From: Roseomonas gilardii subsp. gilardii | Lineage (GTDB): Bacteria; Pseudomonadota; Alphaproteobacteria; Acetobacterales; Acetobacteraceae | Assembly: GCF_023078375.1 (NCBI RefSeq) | Contig: NZ_CP095554.1 | Location: 3,960,501 to 4,024,500, forward strand | Direction of reading: 5' to 3' | DNA: 64,000 nt | In this document: piece by piece, positions 38,833 through 47,403 of the stretch | Layout: each line of letters begins with the position of its first letter | How positions within the stretch are numbered: the stretch's first letter is position 1 | The notes under the pieces: model-generated | What the model saw: only the letters and a program-made list of their open reading frames with translations | Told to the model about the DNA's origin: nothing | Databases searched by the model: none | Translations under genes and position numbers: made by a program

Positions 38833-40014
38833 ATGACCTCGCCCCGCGAAGCCCTGGCCGCCTTGCAGCCCGAGATGACCGAATGGCGCCGCGACTTCCA
38901 CGCGCATCCGGAGATCGGCTTCGAGGAGCACCGCACCAGCGAGATCGTGGCGCGGAAGCTGGAGGAATGGGGCATCGAGGTGCATCGCGGCATCGGCAAA
39001 ACGGGCGTCGTCGGCGTGCTGCGCGGCCGCAACTCCGGCGCGGGCGGCAACCGCGCCATCGGCCTGCGCGCCGACATGGACGCCCTGCCGATGGAGGAGG
39101 CCAACGGCTTCTCCCACCGTTCGCGGAATCCTGGCCGCATGCATGCCTGCGGCCATGACGGCCACACCACCATGCTGCTCGGCGCCGCGAAGTACCTGGC
39201 CGAAACCGGCAACTTCTCCGGCACCGTCCACCTGATCTTCCAGCCCGCCGAAGAGGGCCTCGCCGGCGCCAAGGCCATGCTCGACGACGGGTTGCTGGAA
39301 CGCTTCCCCTGCGATGCCGTCTACGGAATCCACAACAGCCCCGACATGCCGCTCGGCACGGCACAGGCGCTCACCGGCACGGCGCTGGCCGCGATCGACT
39401 ATTTCAGCATCGTGCTGCGCGGCCGCTCCGCCCATGGCGGGCACCCGCAGCAGGGCATCGACACCGTCGCCATGGCGGCGCAGGTCGTCAACGCGCTCAA
39501 CGCCATCCCCTCACGGCAGGTGGATGCTCTGGAATCCGCCATCATCAGCATCGGCCAGATCCATGGCGGCACCTCGGATATCGTGATCCCCGAGACCGTC
39601 GAGCTGCGCGGCTCCGTCCGCACGCTGAAGCCGGAGATCCGCGACCGCGTCGAGACCCTTTTCCACCGCGCCGTCACCCTCACCGCCGAGGCCCAGGGCG
39701 GCAAGGCGGAGATCAGCTACCGCCGCGCCTATCCGCCCACCATCAACACCCCCGCCGAGACCGACCGCGCCGCCCAGGCCGCCGCCGCCCTGCTCGGCGA
39801 GGGCAGGGTCCGCCGCGACGGCCACCCGCTCCTGGCCGGCGAGGACTTCGCCTTCCTGCTGGAACGCGTCCCCGGCGCCTATCTGATGTTCGGGCAGAAG
39901 GATGGCGAGCGCGGCGCCACGCCCGTCCACAACCCGCTCTACGACTTCAACGACGACCTTCTGCCGCTCGGCGCGGGCTACCTCGCCGCGCTGGTGGAAC
40001 AGGAACTCGGCTGA
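38833..40014 (+). CDS. M20-family amidohydrolase (hippurate hydrolase/amidase type)
   Basis: A 393-residue zinc/manganese amidohydrolase that removes acyl groups from amino acids or similar amides. Family marks: WRRDFHAHPEIGFEEHRTSE (about 17-36), GLRADMDALPM (about 77-87), HACGHDGHTTMLLGAAKYL (about 101-119), the catalytic Glu pair in FQPAEEGLAGAK (about 136-147), and GEDFAFLLERVPGAYLMFG near the end. GGAGGAG precedes the ATG. It is separated from the MFS gene by 418 bases of repeats, so it probably has its own promoter. Confidence 0.92.
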   Translation: MTSPREALAALQPEMTEWRRDFHAHPEIGFEEHRTSEIVARKLEEWGIEVHRGIGKTGVVGVLRGRNSGAGGNRAIGLRADMDALPMEEANGFSHRSRNPGRMHACGHDGHTTMLLGAAKYLAETGNFSGTVHLIFQPAEEGLAGAKAMLDDGLLERFPCDAVYGIHNSPDMPLGTAQALTGTALAAIDYFSIVLRGRSAHGGHPQQGIDTVAMAAQVVNALNAIPSRQVDALESAIISIGQIHGGTSDIVIPETVELRGSVRTLKPEIRDRVETLFHRAVTLTAEAQGGKAEISYRRAYPPTINTPAETDRAAQAAAALLGEGRVRRDGHPLLAGEDFAFLLERVPGAYLMFGQKDGERGATPVHNPLYDFNDDLLPLGAGYLAALVEQELG

Positions 40015-40023
40015 ACGCGGCGA

Positions 40024-40062
40024 GGCGGGGCGGGGTGGCGGCTTTCGTCACGGCGCCCCGCC
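40024..40062. terminator. Bidirectional hairpin between the amidohydrolase gene and petR
   Basis: GGCGGGGCG (40024-40032) pairs perfectly with CGCCCCGCC (40054-40062) around a 21-base loop, between two convergent genes. Likely transcription end for both. Confidence 0.5.
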
Positions 40063-40069
40063 CGCCGGC

Positions 40070-40768
40070 TCAGCTCCCCGGCCGCAGCACATAGCCCCGG
40101 TGCCGCACCGTCTGCAGGAAGCGCGGCTCCCTCGGGTCCGGCTCGATCTTCCGGCGCAGCCGCGTCACCTGCACATCCACCGCCCGCTCCCCGGCATCCG
40201 GCGTGCCCAGCGCCTCGGCGATCTCCTCGCGCGACAGCACCTCCCCGGCCCGGCCCGCCAGGGCGGTCAGCAGCGCCGCCTCCCCGCCGGTGAGCCGCAG
40301 CACGCCATCGGCCCCGCGCAACTCGCCCCGCTCCGGGTCGAACCAGCGCGACCCGAGCTGCACCGGCACCAGCGAATGCGCCGCCGGCGCCGGGACGGCG
40401 ACGCGCCGCAGGATGGCCTTCGCCCGCTGCACCAGCTCGCGCGGGTCGAAGGGCTTGGCGAGATAGTCGTCCGCCCCGTGCTCGAATCCCGCCACGCGGT
40501 CGTCCGGCGACCCGGCGGCGGTGAGCATCAGCACCGGCACCTCCTGCCCGTCGCGGCGCAGCGATTCCACCAGCTCCAGCCCGGTCTCGCCCGGCATCAT
40601 CACGTCCAGCACCAGCAGGTCGAAGGCCATGGCGCCCAGCGCCTGCCGCGCCGCCGCCGCATCCCCCGCCACCGAGACGCGGAAGCCCTGCTCGGCCAGG
40701 AAACGCTGCAACAGGGAACGCAGGCGCGGATCGTCGTCCACCACCAGCAGGTGCGGCTGCTCGCTCAT
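40070..40768 (-). CDS. petR: OmpR-family response regulator, PetR-like
   Basis: A 232-residue response regulator. The receiver (about 5-120) has LLVVDDDPRLR, the phospho-acceptor Asp in LLVLDVMMPGETG (about 50-62) and Lys in YLAKPFDPRELV. The winged-helix output domain (about 135-230) ends RLRRKIEPDPREPRFLQTVR, HRGYVLRPGS. It overlaps the MarR-type petP gene by 4 bases, the petPR arrangement known from Rhodobacter, where PetR is needed for cytochrome bc1 expression. The histidine kinase at 42691-44178 is the likely phosphodonor. The target here is not shown. Confidence 0.88.
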   Translation of the reverse strand: MSEQPHLLVVDDDPRLRSLLQRFLAEQGFRVSVAGDAAAARQALGAMAFDLLVLDVMMPGETGLELVESLRRDGQEVPVLMLTAAGSPDDRVAGFEHGADDYLAKPFDPRELVQRAKAILRRVAVPAPAAHSLVPVQLGSRWFDPERGELRGADGVLRLTGGEAALLTALAGRAGEVLSREEIAEALGTPDAGERAVDVQVTRLRRKIEPDPREPRFLQTVRHRGYVLRPGS

Positions 40769-41430
40769 CGGCGCACCCCCGGCTGTCCCCCTGGATTTCC
40801 CCCGGGCGGCGCCCCCGGCGCAGTACCGGACGGCACCCCGGATGGCCCCCCGGGTGGCCCGGCAGGCGGCCGGGCCATGGCGCCCGCGGGGTGCCCCATG
40901 GCATTCCCACGCGGCCCCGCCGCCTCGGTCGCGCCCATGGCGACCCGCTCGACCAGGCCACGCGTGGCCGGGGCCATCAGCCCCTGCATCACGCGGCGGA
41001 ACCCGTCCACGGCGGCGGGCCCGGCCTCGCGATAGGCTCGGATCACCGTCTCCCGCTGCCGCTCGAAGAGCCGCCGCTCCAGCGCCCGCCCCGCTTCCGT
41101 CAGGCTGAGCAGCCGCTGCCGCCGGTCGGCCCGGCCCGTCGCCTGCTCGATATAGCCACCCTCCACCAGCGGGGTGAGGACGCGGCCCAGCGACTGCTTG
41201 GTGATGTCCAGGATGGTGAGCAGCTCGCCCACCGTCAGCCCGGGCCGGCGGCCGACGAAATGCAGCACGCGATGATGCGCGCGGCCCAGCCCGATCTCGG
41301 CCAGCATGGCATCGGCCCCCGCGGTGAAGTCGCGGTAGCCGAAGAAGAGCAGGTCCTGCGCCGCGCGAAGCTCCTCCTCGCGCAGGAAGAGATGCTCGCG
41401 GCCGGCGGAGACGGATGTCTTCTCCTTCAC
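40765..41430 (-). CDS. petP: MarR-family regulator, PetP-like
   Basis: A 221-residue protein. The winged-helix MarR domain (about 20-150) includes RAAQDLLFFGYRDFTAGAD, GLGRAHHRVLHFVGRRPGLT, ITKQSLGRVLTPLVEGGYIE and the wing RADRRQRLLSLTEAG. The last 60 residues are a Pro/Gly/Ala-rich low-complexity tail (GPPGGPSGVPSGTAPGAPPG), longer than in most PetP. The GTG at 41430 follows GGGAGGACATTCC, a strong ribosome site, and begins at the usual PetP start. It is divergent from ilvE and a MarR-type operator lies between them. Its stop overlaps petR. Confidence 0.85.
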   Translation of the reverse strand: MKEKTSVSAGREHLFLREEELRAAQDLLFFGYRDFTAGADAMLAEIGLGRAHHRVLHFVGRRPGLTVGELLTILDITKQSLGRVLTPLVEGGYIEQATGRADRRQRLLSLTEAGRALERRLFERQRETVIRAYREAGPAAVDGFRRVMQGLMAPATRGLVERVAMGATEAAGPRGNAMGHPAGAMARPPAGPPGGPSGVPSGTAPGAPPGGNPGGQPGVRR

Positions 41431-41490
41431 GGCGGAATGTCCTCCCGGGAGCCCGTCAGGCATGGCGGGCATGACTCCATGTTTGGTCAG

Positions 41491-41524
41491 GTTTGTTGAC
41501 ACAAAACGAATCAAAGGTCTAGTT
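41491..41524 (+). promoter_or_regulatory. ilvE promoter overlapped by a MarR-type operator
   Basis: A consensus -35 TTGACA (41496-41501) is followed after 16 bases by TCTAGT. TTTGT (41492-41496) and ACAAA (41501-41505) form a perfect inverted repeat around TGAC and so overlap the -35 box. The gap is A+T-rich compared with its surroundings. Binding of the divergently encoded MarR protein here would block ilvE and could autoregulate petPR. Confidence 0.55.
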
Positions 41525-41576
41525 TCCGCCTTGTTGCGCAATATTATTTCAAAAACACGATCCAGGGATTTCAAAC

Positions 41577-42476
41577 ATGTCTCTGATGCCTTTCGATGAC
41601 CGCGACGGCTGGATCTGGATGAATGGCGAGTTCCTCCCCTGGCGCGACGCGAAGCTGCATGTCCTGACCCACGGCCTGCATTATGCCTCCAGCATCTTCG
41701 AGGGCGAGCGCTGCTACGCCGGAAACATCTTCAAGCTGCGCGAGCACACCGACCGCCTGATCCGGTCCGGCCGCCTCCTCGGCTTCGAGATCCCTTTCAC
41801 GGCCGAGGAAATCGACGCCGCCACGATCGGGACCGTGCGCCGCAACGGCCATACCGAGGCCTATATCCGCCCCGTCGCCTGGCGCGGCTCGGAGATGCTG
41901 GCCGTCTCCGCCCAGCAGACGAAGATCCACCTCGCCATCGCCTGCTGGGGCTGGCCGAACCTGTTCGGCGCGAACCGCATGAAGGGCGTCCGACTCGGCA
42001 TGGCCAAGTGGCGCCGCCCGGCCCCGGACACCGCCCCCACCGCCTCCAAGGCCGCCGGCCTCTACATGATCGGCACCCTGTCCAAGCACGCGGCGGAGGC
42101 CGAGGGCTTCGACGACGCCATGATGCTCGACTTCAAGGGCGACGTGGCCGAGGCGACCGGCGCCAACGCCTTCTTCGTCTTCGATGGGGAACTGCACACC
42201 CCCACCCCCGTCTGCTTCCTGGACGGCATCACCCGCCGCACGGTGATGCGCCTCGCCCGGAACCGTCAGATGAAGGTGGTGGAGCGCACCATCCGGGCCG
42301 AGGAACTACCCAGGGCCACCGAGGTCTTCCTGGCCGGCACCGCCGCCGAGGTGACGCCGGTCCGCGCCATCGGCGAACACAGCTACACCCCCGGCCAGAT
42401 CACCGAGACCCTGCTCTCCGACTACGAGAAGCTGGTCCGCATGCCCCCGGAGGAGGTCCGCCGCCTCGCGGGTTGA
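41577..42476 (+). CDS. ilvE: Branched-chain amino acid aminotransferase
   Basis: A 299-residue PLP enzyme of fold type IV that makes the last step of Leu, Ile and Val synthesis. WIWMNGEFLPWRDAKLHVLT (about 12-31), HYASSIFEGERCYAG (about 36-50), the PLP Lys in SKAAGLYMIGTLSKHAA, and EATGANAFFVFDGELHTPTP followed by CFLDGITRRTV are the family marks. AGGGA lies 8 bases before the ATG. The gene is divergent from petPR and followed by a sensor kinase. The combination of ilvE with petPR is common in the Rhodospirillales, although the reason is not known. Confidence 0.93.
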   Translation: MSLMPFDDRDGWIWMNGEFLPWRDAKLHVLTHGLHYASSIFEGERCYAGNIFKLREHTDRLIRSGRLLGFEIPFTAEEIDAATIGTVRRNGHTEAYIRPVAWRGSEMLAVSAQQTKIHLAIACWGWPNLFGANRMKGVRLGMAKWRRPAPDTAPTASKAAGLYMIGTLSKHAAEAEGFDDAMMLDFKGDVAEATGANAFFVFDGELHTPTPVCFLDGITRRTVMRLARNRQMKVVERTIRAEELPRATEVFLAGTAAEVTPVRAIGEHSYTPGQITETLLSDYEKLVRMPPEEVRRLAG

Positions 42477-42690
42477 CAGCCCCGGGGAAGGCCAGCGGCG
42501 GGAACCGGCCCTCCCCGCTCCATCCGGGCGCGGCGGACCGGCACGAGGCCGCACAGTCCCGCCTACGCAGCCCGGCCCGGGCTGTGCTATGCGCCAGATC
42601 AGGATGCCGGGGGGCAGGATCGCCGATGGCCCGCCAGCCGGACGATCCGGGGCGGGGCCGCCAGGACCATCTCGTGGAGGGACAGCAGAC

Positions 42691-44178
42691 ATGGCCGACG
42701 CCCCTCACCCGGCTCCCCCGGGTTCCGCCCTGCCCCCTCACAGCGTCGGCCTTGCCGAGCTCCGCCGTGGCGAGGCCGACCCCGCCAGTCTCCCCGCCAC
42801 GCCGCCCGCCCCGCGCCGTGGCCGGCCCGTGCCGATGGGCCGGCTCCGGCGCTGGATGCACGCCCTGGTGCCGCGCGGCCTGCTCGGGCGCGCCCTGCTG
42901 ATCGTGCTGGTGCCGATGCTGGTGCTCCAGGGCATCGCCCTCCAACTCTTCTACGGCAACCATCTCGACGTCATCTCCCGCCGCCTCGCCGCTGGCCTGG
43001 CGGGCGAGATCGGCATGGTGGTCGAGATGATCCAGCACGCTCCGCCCGGCTCGGACACGAGCTGGATCTTCCGCGAGGCCGCCTGGCGCCTCGACCTCTC
43101 CATGGCCTTCGAACCCGGCGCCATCCTGTCCAGCCGCGACCAGCCGCGCACCGCCTCCCTCCCCCTCCTGCCGCTGGAGGAGGACCTGCAGCAGGCCCTG
43201 CGCGAACGCCTTCTCCTGCGCTTCGACGCCGACTGGCAGAGCGACCCGCGCAGCGTCATCGTGCGCGTCCAGCTCCCCGATGGCGTGCTGCACGTGGAAG
43301 CGCCCCGCAAGCGCCTCTTCACCGGCACGCTCTACCTCTTCGTCATCTGGCTGGTCGGCGCCTCGGCCCTGCTCTTCCTGATCGCCGCCCTGTTCATGAA
43401 GAACCAGGTCCGCGCCCTGCGTCGCCTCGCCGCCGCGGCGGAGGCCTTCGGCATGGGCCGCGACCAGGGCCCGGTGAAGCCCGAGGGCGCCACCGAGGTC
43501 CGCCAGGCCGCCACCGCCTTCAACCGCATGCATGCCCGCATCCGCCGCTTCGTCGCCCAGCGCACGGACATGCTGGCCGGCATCAGCCACGACCTGCGCA
43601 CGCCCCTCACCCGCATGCGCCTCGCGCTCGCCATGCTGCCCGTCCCGCCGGACGATCCCGGCTTCGAGCAGGACATCGCCGACCTCACCCATGACGTGGA
43701 GGAGATGGAGCGCATGGTCGCCGGCTACCTCGCCTTCGCCCGTGGCGAGGTCGAGGGCAAGCCAGGGCCGGTGGACCTCGTCGATCTGGCGCAGAACGTC
43801 GCCGCCAAGGTCCGCCGCGACGGCGCCGCCGTGGCCCTGCACGCGCCGGAAAGCCTGGTCCTGCCCGCGCGCGGCGACGCGCTGCGGCGCTGCATCGCCA
43901 ACCTCGCCGACAATGCCCGAAAGCATGCCGGCCGCATCACCCTGACAGTGGAACGGGTGGACGAGCACTGGGCGCAGGTGATCGTGGACGATGACGGCCC
44001 CGGCATCCCGCCCGAACAGCGAGAGGAAGCCTTCAAGCCCTTCGCCACCCTGTCGGGCAACAGCACGGGCCTGGGCCTCGCCATCGCCCGCGACATCGCC
44101 CGCGCCCATGGCGGCGACGTGATCCTGCAGGACAGCCCCCTCGGCGGCCTCCGCGCCCGCATCCGCCTGCCGGCCTGA
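42691..44178 (+). CDS. EnvZ-like membrane sensor histidine kinase
   Basis: A 495-residue kinase, probably the partner of PetR. A Pro-rich cytoplasmic N-terminus (1-60) precedes helix 1 (about 65-86), a periplasmic domain of about 125 residues, helix 2 (about 213-235) and a HAMP linker. The H-box is LAGISHDLRTPLTRMRLALA, the N-box LADNARKHAG, and the ATP lid DDDGPGIPPEQREEAFKPF followed by GLGLAIARDIARAHGG. The lid is short, as in the EnvZ group. The ATG at 42691 follows GGAGGG. It lies 214 bases after ilvE with no other regulator near. Confidence 0.9.
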   Translation: MADAPHPAPPGSALPPHSVGLAELRRGEADPASLPATPPAPRRGRPVPMGRLRRWMHALVPRGLLGRALLIVLVPMLVLQGIALQLFYGNHLDVISRRLAAGLAGEIGMVVEMIQHAPPGSDTSWIFREAAWRLDLSMAFEPGAILSSRDQPRTASLPLLPLEEDLQQALRERLLLRFDADWQSDPRSVIVRVQLPDGVLHVEAPRKRLFTGTLYLFVIWLVGASALLFLIAALFMKNQVRALRRLAAAAEAFGMGRDQGPVKPEGATEVRQAATAFNRMHARIRRFVAQRTDMLAGISHDLRTPLTRMRLALAMLPVPPDDPGFEQDIADLTHDVEEMERMVAGYLAFARGEVEGKPGPVDLVDLAQNVAAKVRRDGAAVALHAPESLVLPARGDALRRCIANLADNARKHAGRITLTVERVDEHWAQVIVDDDGPGIPPEQREEAFKPFATLSGNSTGLGLAIARDIARAHGGDVILQDSPLGGLRARIRLPA

Positions 44179-44228
44179 TACCGGCAGCGCCTTTCCCTGA
44201 CCTGCCGCGGCTACAGCGCCTCTGATTC

Positions 44229-44269
44229 CCCCGGGGAAAAGCGCCTCGCCGGTCCAGCTTTTCCCGGGG
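44229..44269. terminator. Bidirectional hairpin between the sensor kinase gene and ychF
   Basis: CCCCGGGGAAAAGC pairs with GCTTTTCCCGGGG around a 14-base loop with one bulged base. The A and T runs inside the arms make it a plausible terminator from either direction between convergent genes. Confidence 0.65.
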
Positions 44270-44307
44270 CTGGACACCGGTGCAATGCCGGCCGGCGCCC
44301 CGCCGCT

Positions 44308-45402
44308 TCAGACGTTGAAGCGGAAAAGCAGCACGTCGCCATCCTTCACGACGTACTCCTTGCCCTCGACGCGCATCTTGCCCGCCTCCTTCGCCCCCTG
44401 CTCGCCCCCCAGCGCCACATAATCCTCATAGGCGATGGTCTCGCAGGCGATGAAGCCGCGCTCGAAGTCGTTGTGGATCACCGCCGCCGCCTGCGGCGCC
44501 CTGGTGCCGCGCGTGATGGTCCAGGCGCGCGCCTCCTTGGGCCCGCAGGTGAAATAGGTGATCAGCCCCAGCAGCTCGTAGCCGGCGCGGATGATGCGGT
44601 CCAACCCGCTATCCTCCAGCCCCAGGCTCTCCAGGAACTCCGCCCGGTCGGCGGCCGCCATCTGGCTGATCTCCGCCTCGATCGCGGCCGAGACCACCAC
44701 TGCCTTGGCCCCCTCGGCGGCGGCCCGCTCGAAGACCCGCGCCGAATGCGCGTTGCCGGTGGCCGCCGAACCCTCCTCGACATTGCAGACATAGAGCACC
44801 GGCTTGGTGGTCATCAGCTGCAGCCGCGCCGCCGCCTCTTCCTGCCCCTTGGGCACCGCCGTGCGCGCCGGCCGGCCTTCCGTCAGCGCCGCCACGATCG
44901 GCTCGGCCAGCGCCACGAAGGCCACGCTTTCCTTGTCGCCGTTCTTCGCCTTCTTCTGCGCCGTCCCCAGCCGCTTCTCCAGGCTGTCGAGATCGGCCAG
45001 CATCAGCTCCGTCTCCACCGTTTCCGCATCGCGGATCGGATCGACGCTGCCCTCGACATGGGTGATGTCCCCATCCTCGAAGCAGCGCAGCACATGCACG
45101 ATGGCATCCACCTCGCGGATATTCGCCAGGAACTGGTTGCCCAGCCCCTCCCCGCGCGAGGCGCCGCGCACCAGCCCGGCGATGTCCACGAATTCCAGGC
45201 TGGTCGGCACCGTCTTCTGCGACTTGCCGACCCGCGTCAGCTCGTCCAGCCGCCGGTCCGGCACCGCCACCCGCCCCACATTCGGCTCGATGGTGCAGAA
45301 GGGATAATTCGCCGCCTGCGCCGCCGCCGTCTGCGTCAGCGCGTTGAAGAGCGTGGACTTGCCCACATTCGGCAGCCCGACGATGCCGCAGTTGAAACCC
45401 AT
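44308..45402 (-). CDS. ychF: Redox-regulated ATPase YchF (Obg family)
   Basis: A 364-residue P-loop ATPase of the Obg group that binds ribosomes. G1 is GLPNVGKST (about 8-16), G3 is DIAGLVRGASRGEGLGNQFL (about 72-91), and the altered G4 that favours ATP is in LYVCNVEEG. The C-terminal TGS domain ends EGKEYVVKDGDVLLFRFNV. Length is standard. In many relatives it follows pth directly; here two unrelated genes stand between. Its leader contains a 15-base tandem repeat. Confidence 0.95.
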   Translation of the reverse strand: MGFNCGIVGLPNVGKSTLFNALTQTAAAQAANYPFCTIEPNVGRVAVPDRRLDELTRVGKSQKTVPTSLEFVDIAGLVRGASRGEGLGNQFLANIREVDAIVHVLRCFEDGDITHVEGSVDPIRDAETVETELMLADLDSLEKRLGTAQKKAKNGDKESVAFVALAEPIVAALTEGRPARTAVPKGQEEAAARLQLMTTKPVLYVCNVEEGSAATGNAHSARVFERAAAEGAKAVVVSAAIEAEISQMAAADRAEFLESLGLEDSGLDRIIRAGYELLGLITYFTCGPKEARAWTITRGTRAPQAAAVIHNDFERGFIACETIAYEDYVALGGEQGAKEAGKMRVEGKEYVVKDGDVLLFRFNV

Positions 45403-45419
45403 GATCCGTCTTTCTCAAT

Positions 45420-45478
45420 CATCGCCCAGAAGGGCATCGCCCAGAAGGGCATCGCCCAGAAGGGCATCGCCCAGAGGA
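45420..45478 (-). repeat. 15-base tandem repeat upstream of ychF, about 3.9 copies
   Basis: The plus-strand unit CATCGCCCAGAAGGG occurs three times exactly and once partially, 18 bases upstream of the ychF ATG. On the minus strand each unit reads ATG CCC TTC TGG GCG (MPFWA), and the frame continues out of phase across the ychF start. It may be a variable leader or simple slippage; coding is doubtful. Confidence 0.85.
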
Positions 45479-45634
45479 CGCCGCCCATGCGGGCGGGCGC
45501 GACCTGCCGCGCCACGCATCCCGTCGCGTATCCCCTCCGGGGCCAATCCCGTTCGGCCACAGCCATTACGCCGCCCGCGCCCGCAGGGCCAGCGGTAAGG
45601 CCCGCCGCCTCCGATCCGCGCCCGGCGCAGGCCC

Positions 45635-46033
45635 TCAGCCCTTCACCACCGCCCCCGGCACGATCTCCGCCACCAGTTCCGCCGGCCGGCAAAGCCGCGC
45701 CCCGCCCGGCGCCAGCACCACCGGCCGCTCGATCAGCGCCGGCGCCTTCACCATCGCCTCGATCGCCGCCCTGGAGGACAGCCCCGGCTGGTCCAGCTCC
45801 ATCACCGCGAATTCCGGCGCCTTCCGCCGCAGTAGGTTGCGCGGGGCGATGTCCATCCGCGCGCAGGCGTCCCGGATCTCCTCGGCCGAGGGCGGCGTCT
45901 TCAGGTACTCGACCACGCGCGGCTCGATCCCGGCCGCGCGGATCGCCGCCAGCACCTTGCGCGAGGTGCCGCAGGCGGGGTTGTGCCAGATGGTGACGCC
46001 CTCGTCGGCATCGGGGGCAGCGGCGGCGGACAA
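45635..46033 (-). CDS. ArsC-family (glutaredoxin-like) reductase
   Basis: A 132-residue thioredoxin-fold protein of the ArsC/YffB/Spx group. The catalytic region is TIWHNPACGTSRKVLAAIRA (about 12-31), with the active Cys in PACGTSRK, and EYLKTPPSAEEIRDACARM follows. The later ERPVVLAPGGARLCRPAELV carries the loop that in arsenate reductases has an RP arsenate-binding pair. The start is a TTG at 46033 with GGGAGGG 7 bases upstream; no ATG fits. No ars operon is nearby, so arsenate reduction is possible but not shown. Confidence 0.82.
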   Translation of the reverse strand: MSAAAAPDADEGVTIWHNPACGTSRKVLAAIRAAGIEPRVVEYLKTPPSAEEIRDACARMDIAPRNLLRRKAPEFAVMELDQPGLSSRAAIEAMVKAPALIERPVVLAPGGARLCRPAELVAEIVPGAVVKG

Positions 46034-46212
46034 GGCAGGTCCCTCCCGGAAACAGCGCCGGCCAGGCCGGCATCCCGCCCACCGATAAAACGGATCGCGC
46101 CCCGACGGAACGCCCCATCCGCGCCACGGTCCCTGGCCCCCCCGAGGAAAGGCGCCGCCTCTCCCCCGGGGCCACAGGCGCAGCAGCCGGGACAAAGCCC
46201 AGCCCCGATGCG

Positions 46213-47217
46213 TCAGTCCCCACCTTCCACGGACCCGGCCACCGGCTCCGGCGCCACCCGCCCGCGCGGCCCGAACATCCGCCACAGCCCCAGGAAGGGC
46301 GCCGCCAGCAGCTTCGGCACGCTGTCGTAGCGCCCCTGTTCCTCCGGCCCCAGCCCCATGCGGAAGCGGTACTGCATATCGGTGGGCCGGAAGGTGCCGA
46401 ACAACCGGTCCCAGACAGCCAGGAAGGTGCCGAAATTGACGTCCCAGTCCCGCACCTCGCAGCTGTGGTGCAGGTGATGCTGCGCCGGGCTCATCACATA
46501 CCGCTCGAACCGCCCGAAGGAGAGCGCGATATGCGAGTGGCGGAGCTGGTAGAAGGACAGAACGTCACACAGGAAATACGCGTCCATCCCCATCAGTACC
46601 GTCTCGGTCGGCGGCAGGCGCAGCAGGTAGCAGGCCACGCCGACAAAGGCGCCCACCACCACGGCCCCGCTCATCAGTTCCATGAAGCGCTCGCCCGGAT
46701 GCTGCCGGCGGTTGGACAGCGGCACCAGGAATTCGGCGCTGTGATGCACCTTGTGGAATTCCCACAGGGCCGGAACCTTGTGCTCCAGGTAGTGGCGGAA
46801 GAAGTTCACGAAATCCTGGAACACGATGGAGCCGGCCAGCAGCGCTGCCCAGCTCCACCAGCCCTGCTCCCCGCCTTCCCGCGCGCCGAAGACGCCCTGC
46901 ATGGCGGACCAGACGGCGAAGGTCACCACGCCATTCGACAGCAGCGCCGGCACGATCAGCAGCTTGTCGATCACCCAGGCGACGGCGACGAACACCACAT
47001 CGACCCGCACCGAGCGATGCCGGAACATCTCCGCCGGAAAGCAGAAGCGCAGGAAGCCGCGCAGCGATTTCCGCAACTCCCCAGGCGTCTGGAAGACATA
47101 GGCCACCACCGCGCCCAGCACCATGCTGCTCCAGCTGACCAGGACGAGCAGGCCGCCCCCCGTCAGCGCATGGCGCAGCACATAGTCCAGCGCCGGCCAG
47201 CTTCCCTCGAACGCCAT
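46213..47217 (-). CDS. Fatty acid hydroxylase / sterol desaturase family membrane protein
   Basis: A 334-residue di-iron membrane oxygenase. The eight-His pattern is clear: FRHYLEHKVPALWEFHKVHH (about 140-159) and PAQHHLHHS near 247, with another His in QLRHSHIALSF. There are about five helices, including VLVSWSSMVLGAVVAYVF near the start. Such enzymes hydroxylate fatty acids, sterols or carotenoids; the substrate is unknown here. It is on the same strand as pth and ychF, and lies in the usual pth-ychF interval as an insertion. Confidence 0.87.
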   Translation of the reverse strand: MAFEGSWPALDYVLRHALTGGGLLVLVSWSSMVLGAVVAYVFQTPGELRKSLRGFLRFCFPAEMFRHRSVRVDVVFVAVAWVIDKLLIVPALLSNGVVTFAVWSAMQGVFGAREGGEQGWWSWAALLAGSIVFQDFVNFFRHYLEHKVPALWEFHKVHHSAEFLVPLSNRRQHPGERFMELMSGAVVVGAFVGVACYLLRLPPTETVLMGMDAYFLCDVLSFYQLRHSHIALSFGRFERYVMSPAQHHLHHSCEVRDWDVNFGTFLAVWDRLFGTFRPTDMQYRFRMGLGPEEQGRYDSVPKLLAAPFLGLWRMFGPRGRVAPEPVAGSVEGGD

Positions 47218-47252
47218 GCCAGCAGCCTTTGTGCAGTTGCGAGATGGTTAAG

Positions 47253-47268
47253 ATCGCGCAGTCGCGAT
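47253..47268. promoter_or_regulatory. Small inverted repeat upstream of the fatty acid hydroxylase gene
   Basis: ATCGCG and CGCGAT flank CAGT, 36 bases before the ATG of the minus-strand hydroxylase gene, in a moderately A+T-rich promoter region (about 47240-47330). Possible repressor site. Confidence 0.3.
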
Positions 47269-47403
47269 TGCGTCCATCTCAACGGAAGATGACGAAATTT
47301 TAGGACTTTCCGCCGAATTGTAGCCAACCCGGCCCCCGCAACCGCCGGGACGCACCGTCGCCCGACCCACCAGGAAGCAGCTCCAGGGCAGCCCCTTGCG
47401 CCG

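Noticed and set aside
40780-40950. Horizontal transfer or repeat element at the Pro/Gly-rich end of petP
   Set aside because: The tract is an in-frame low-complexity tail with normal base composition and no flanking repeats.
45336-45480. A leader peptide made of MPFWA repeats as a real gene
   Set aside because: No ribosome site of its own and it runs out of phase across the ychF start; tandem slippage explains it better.
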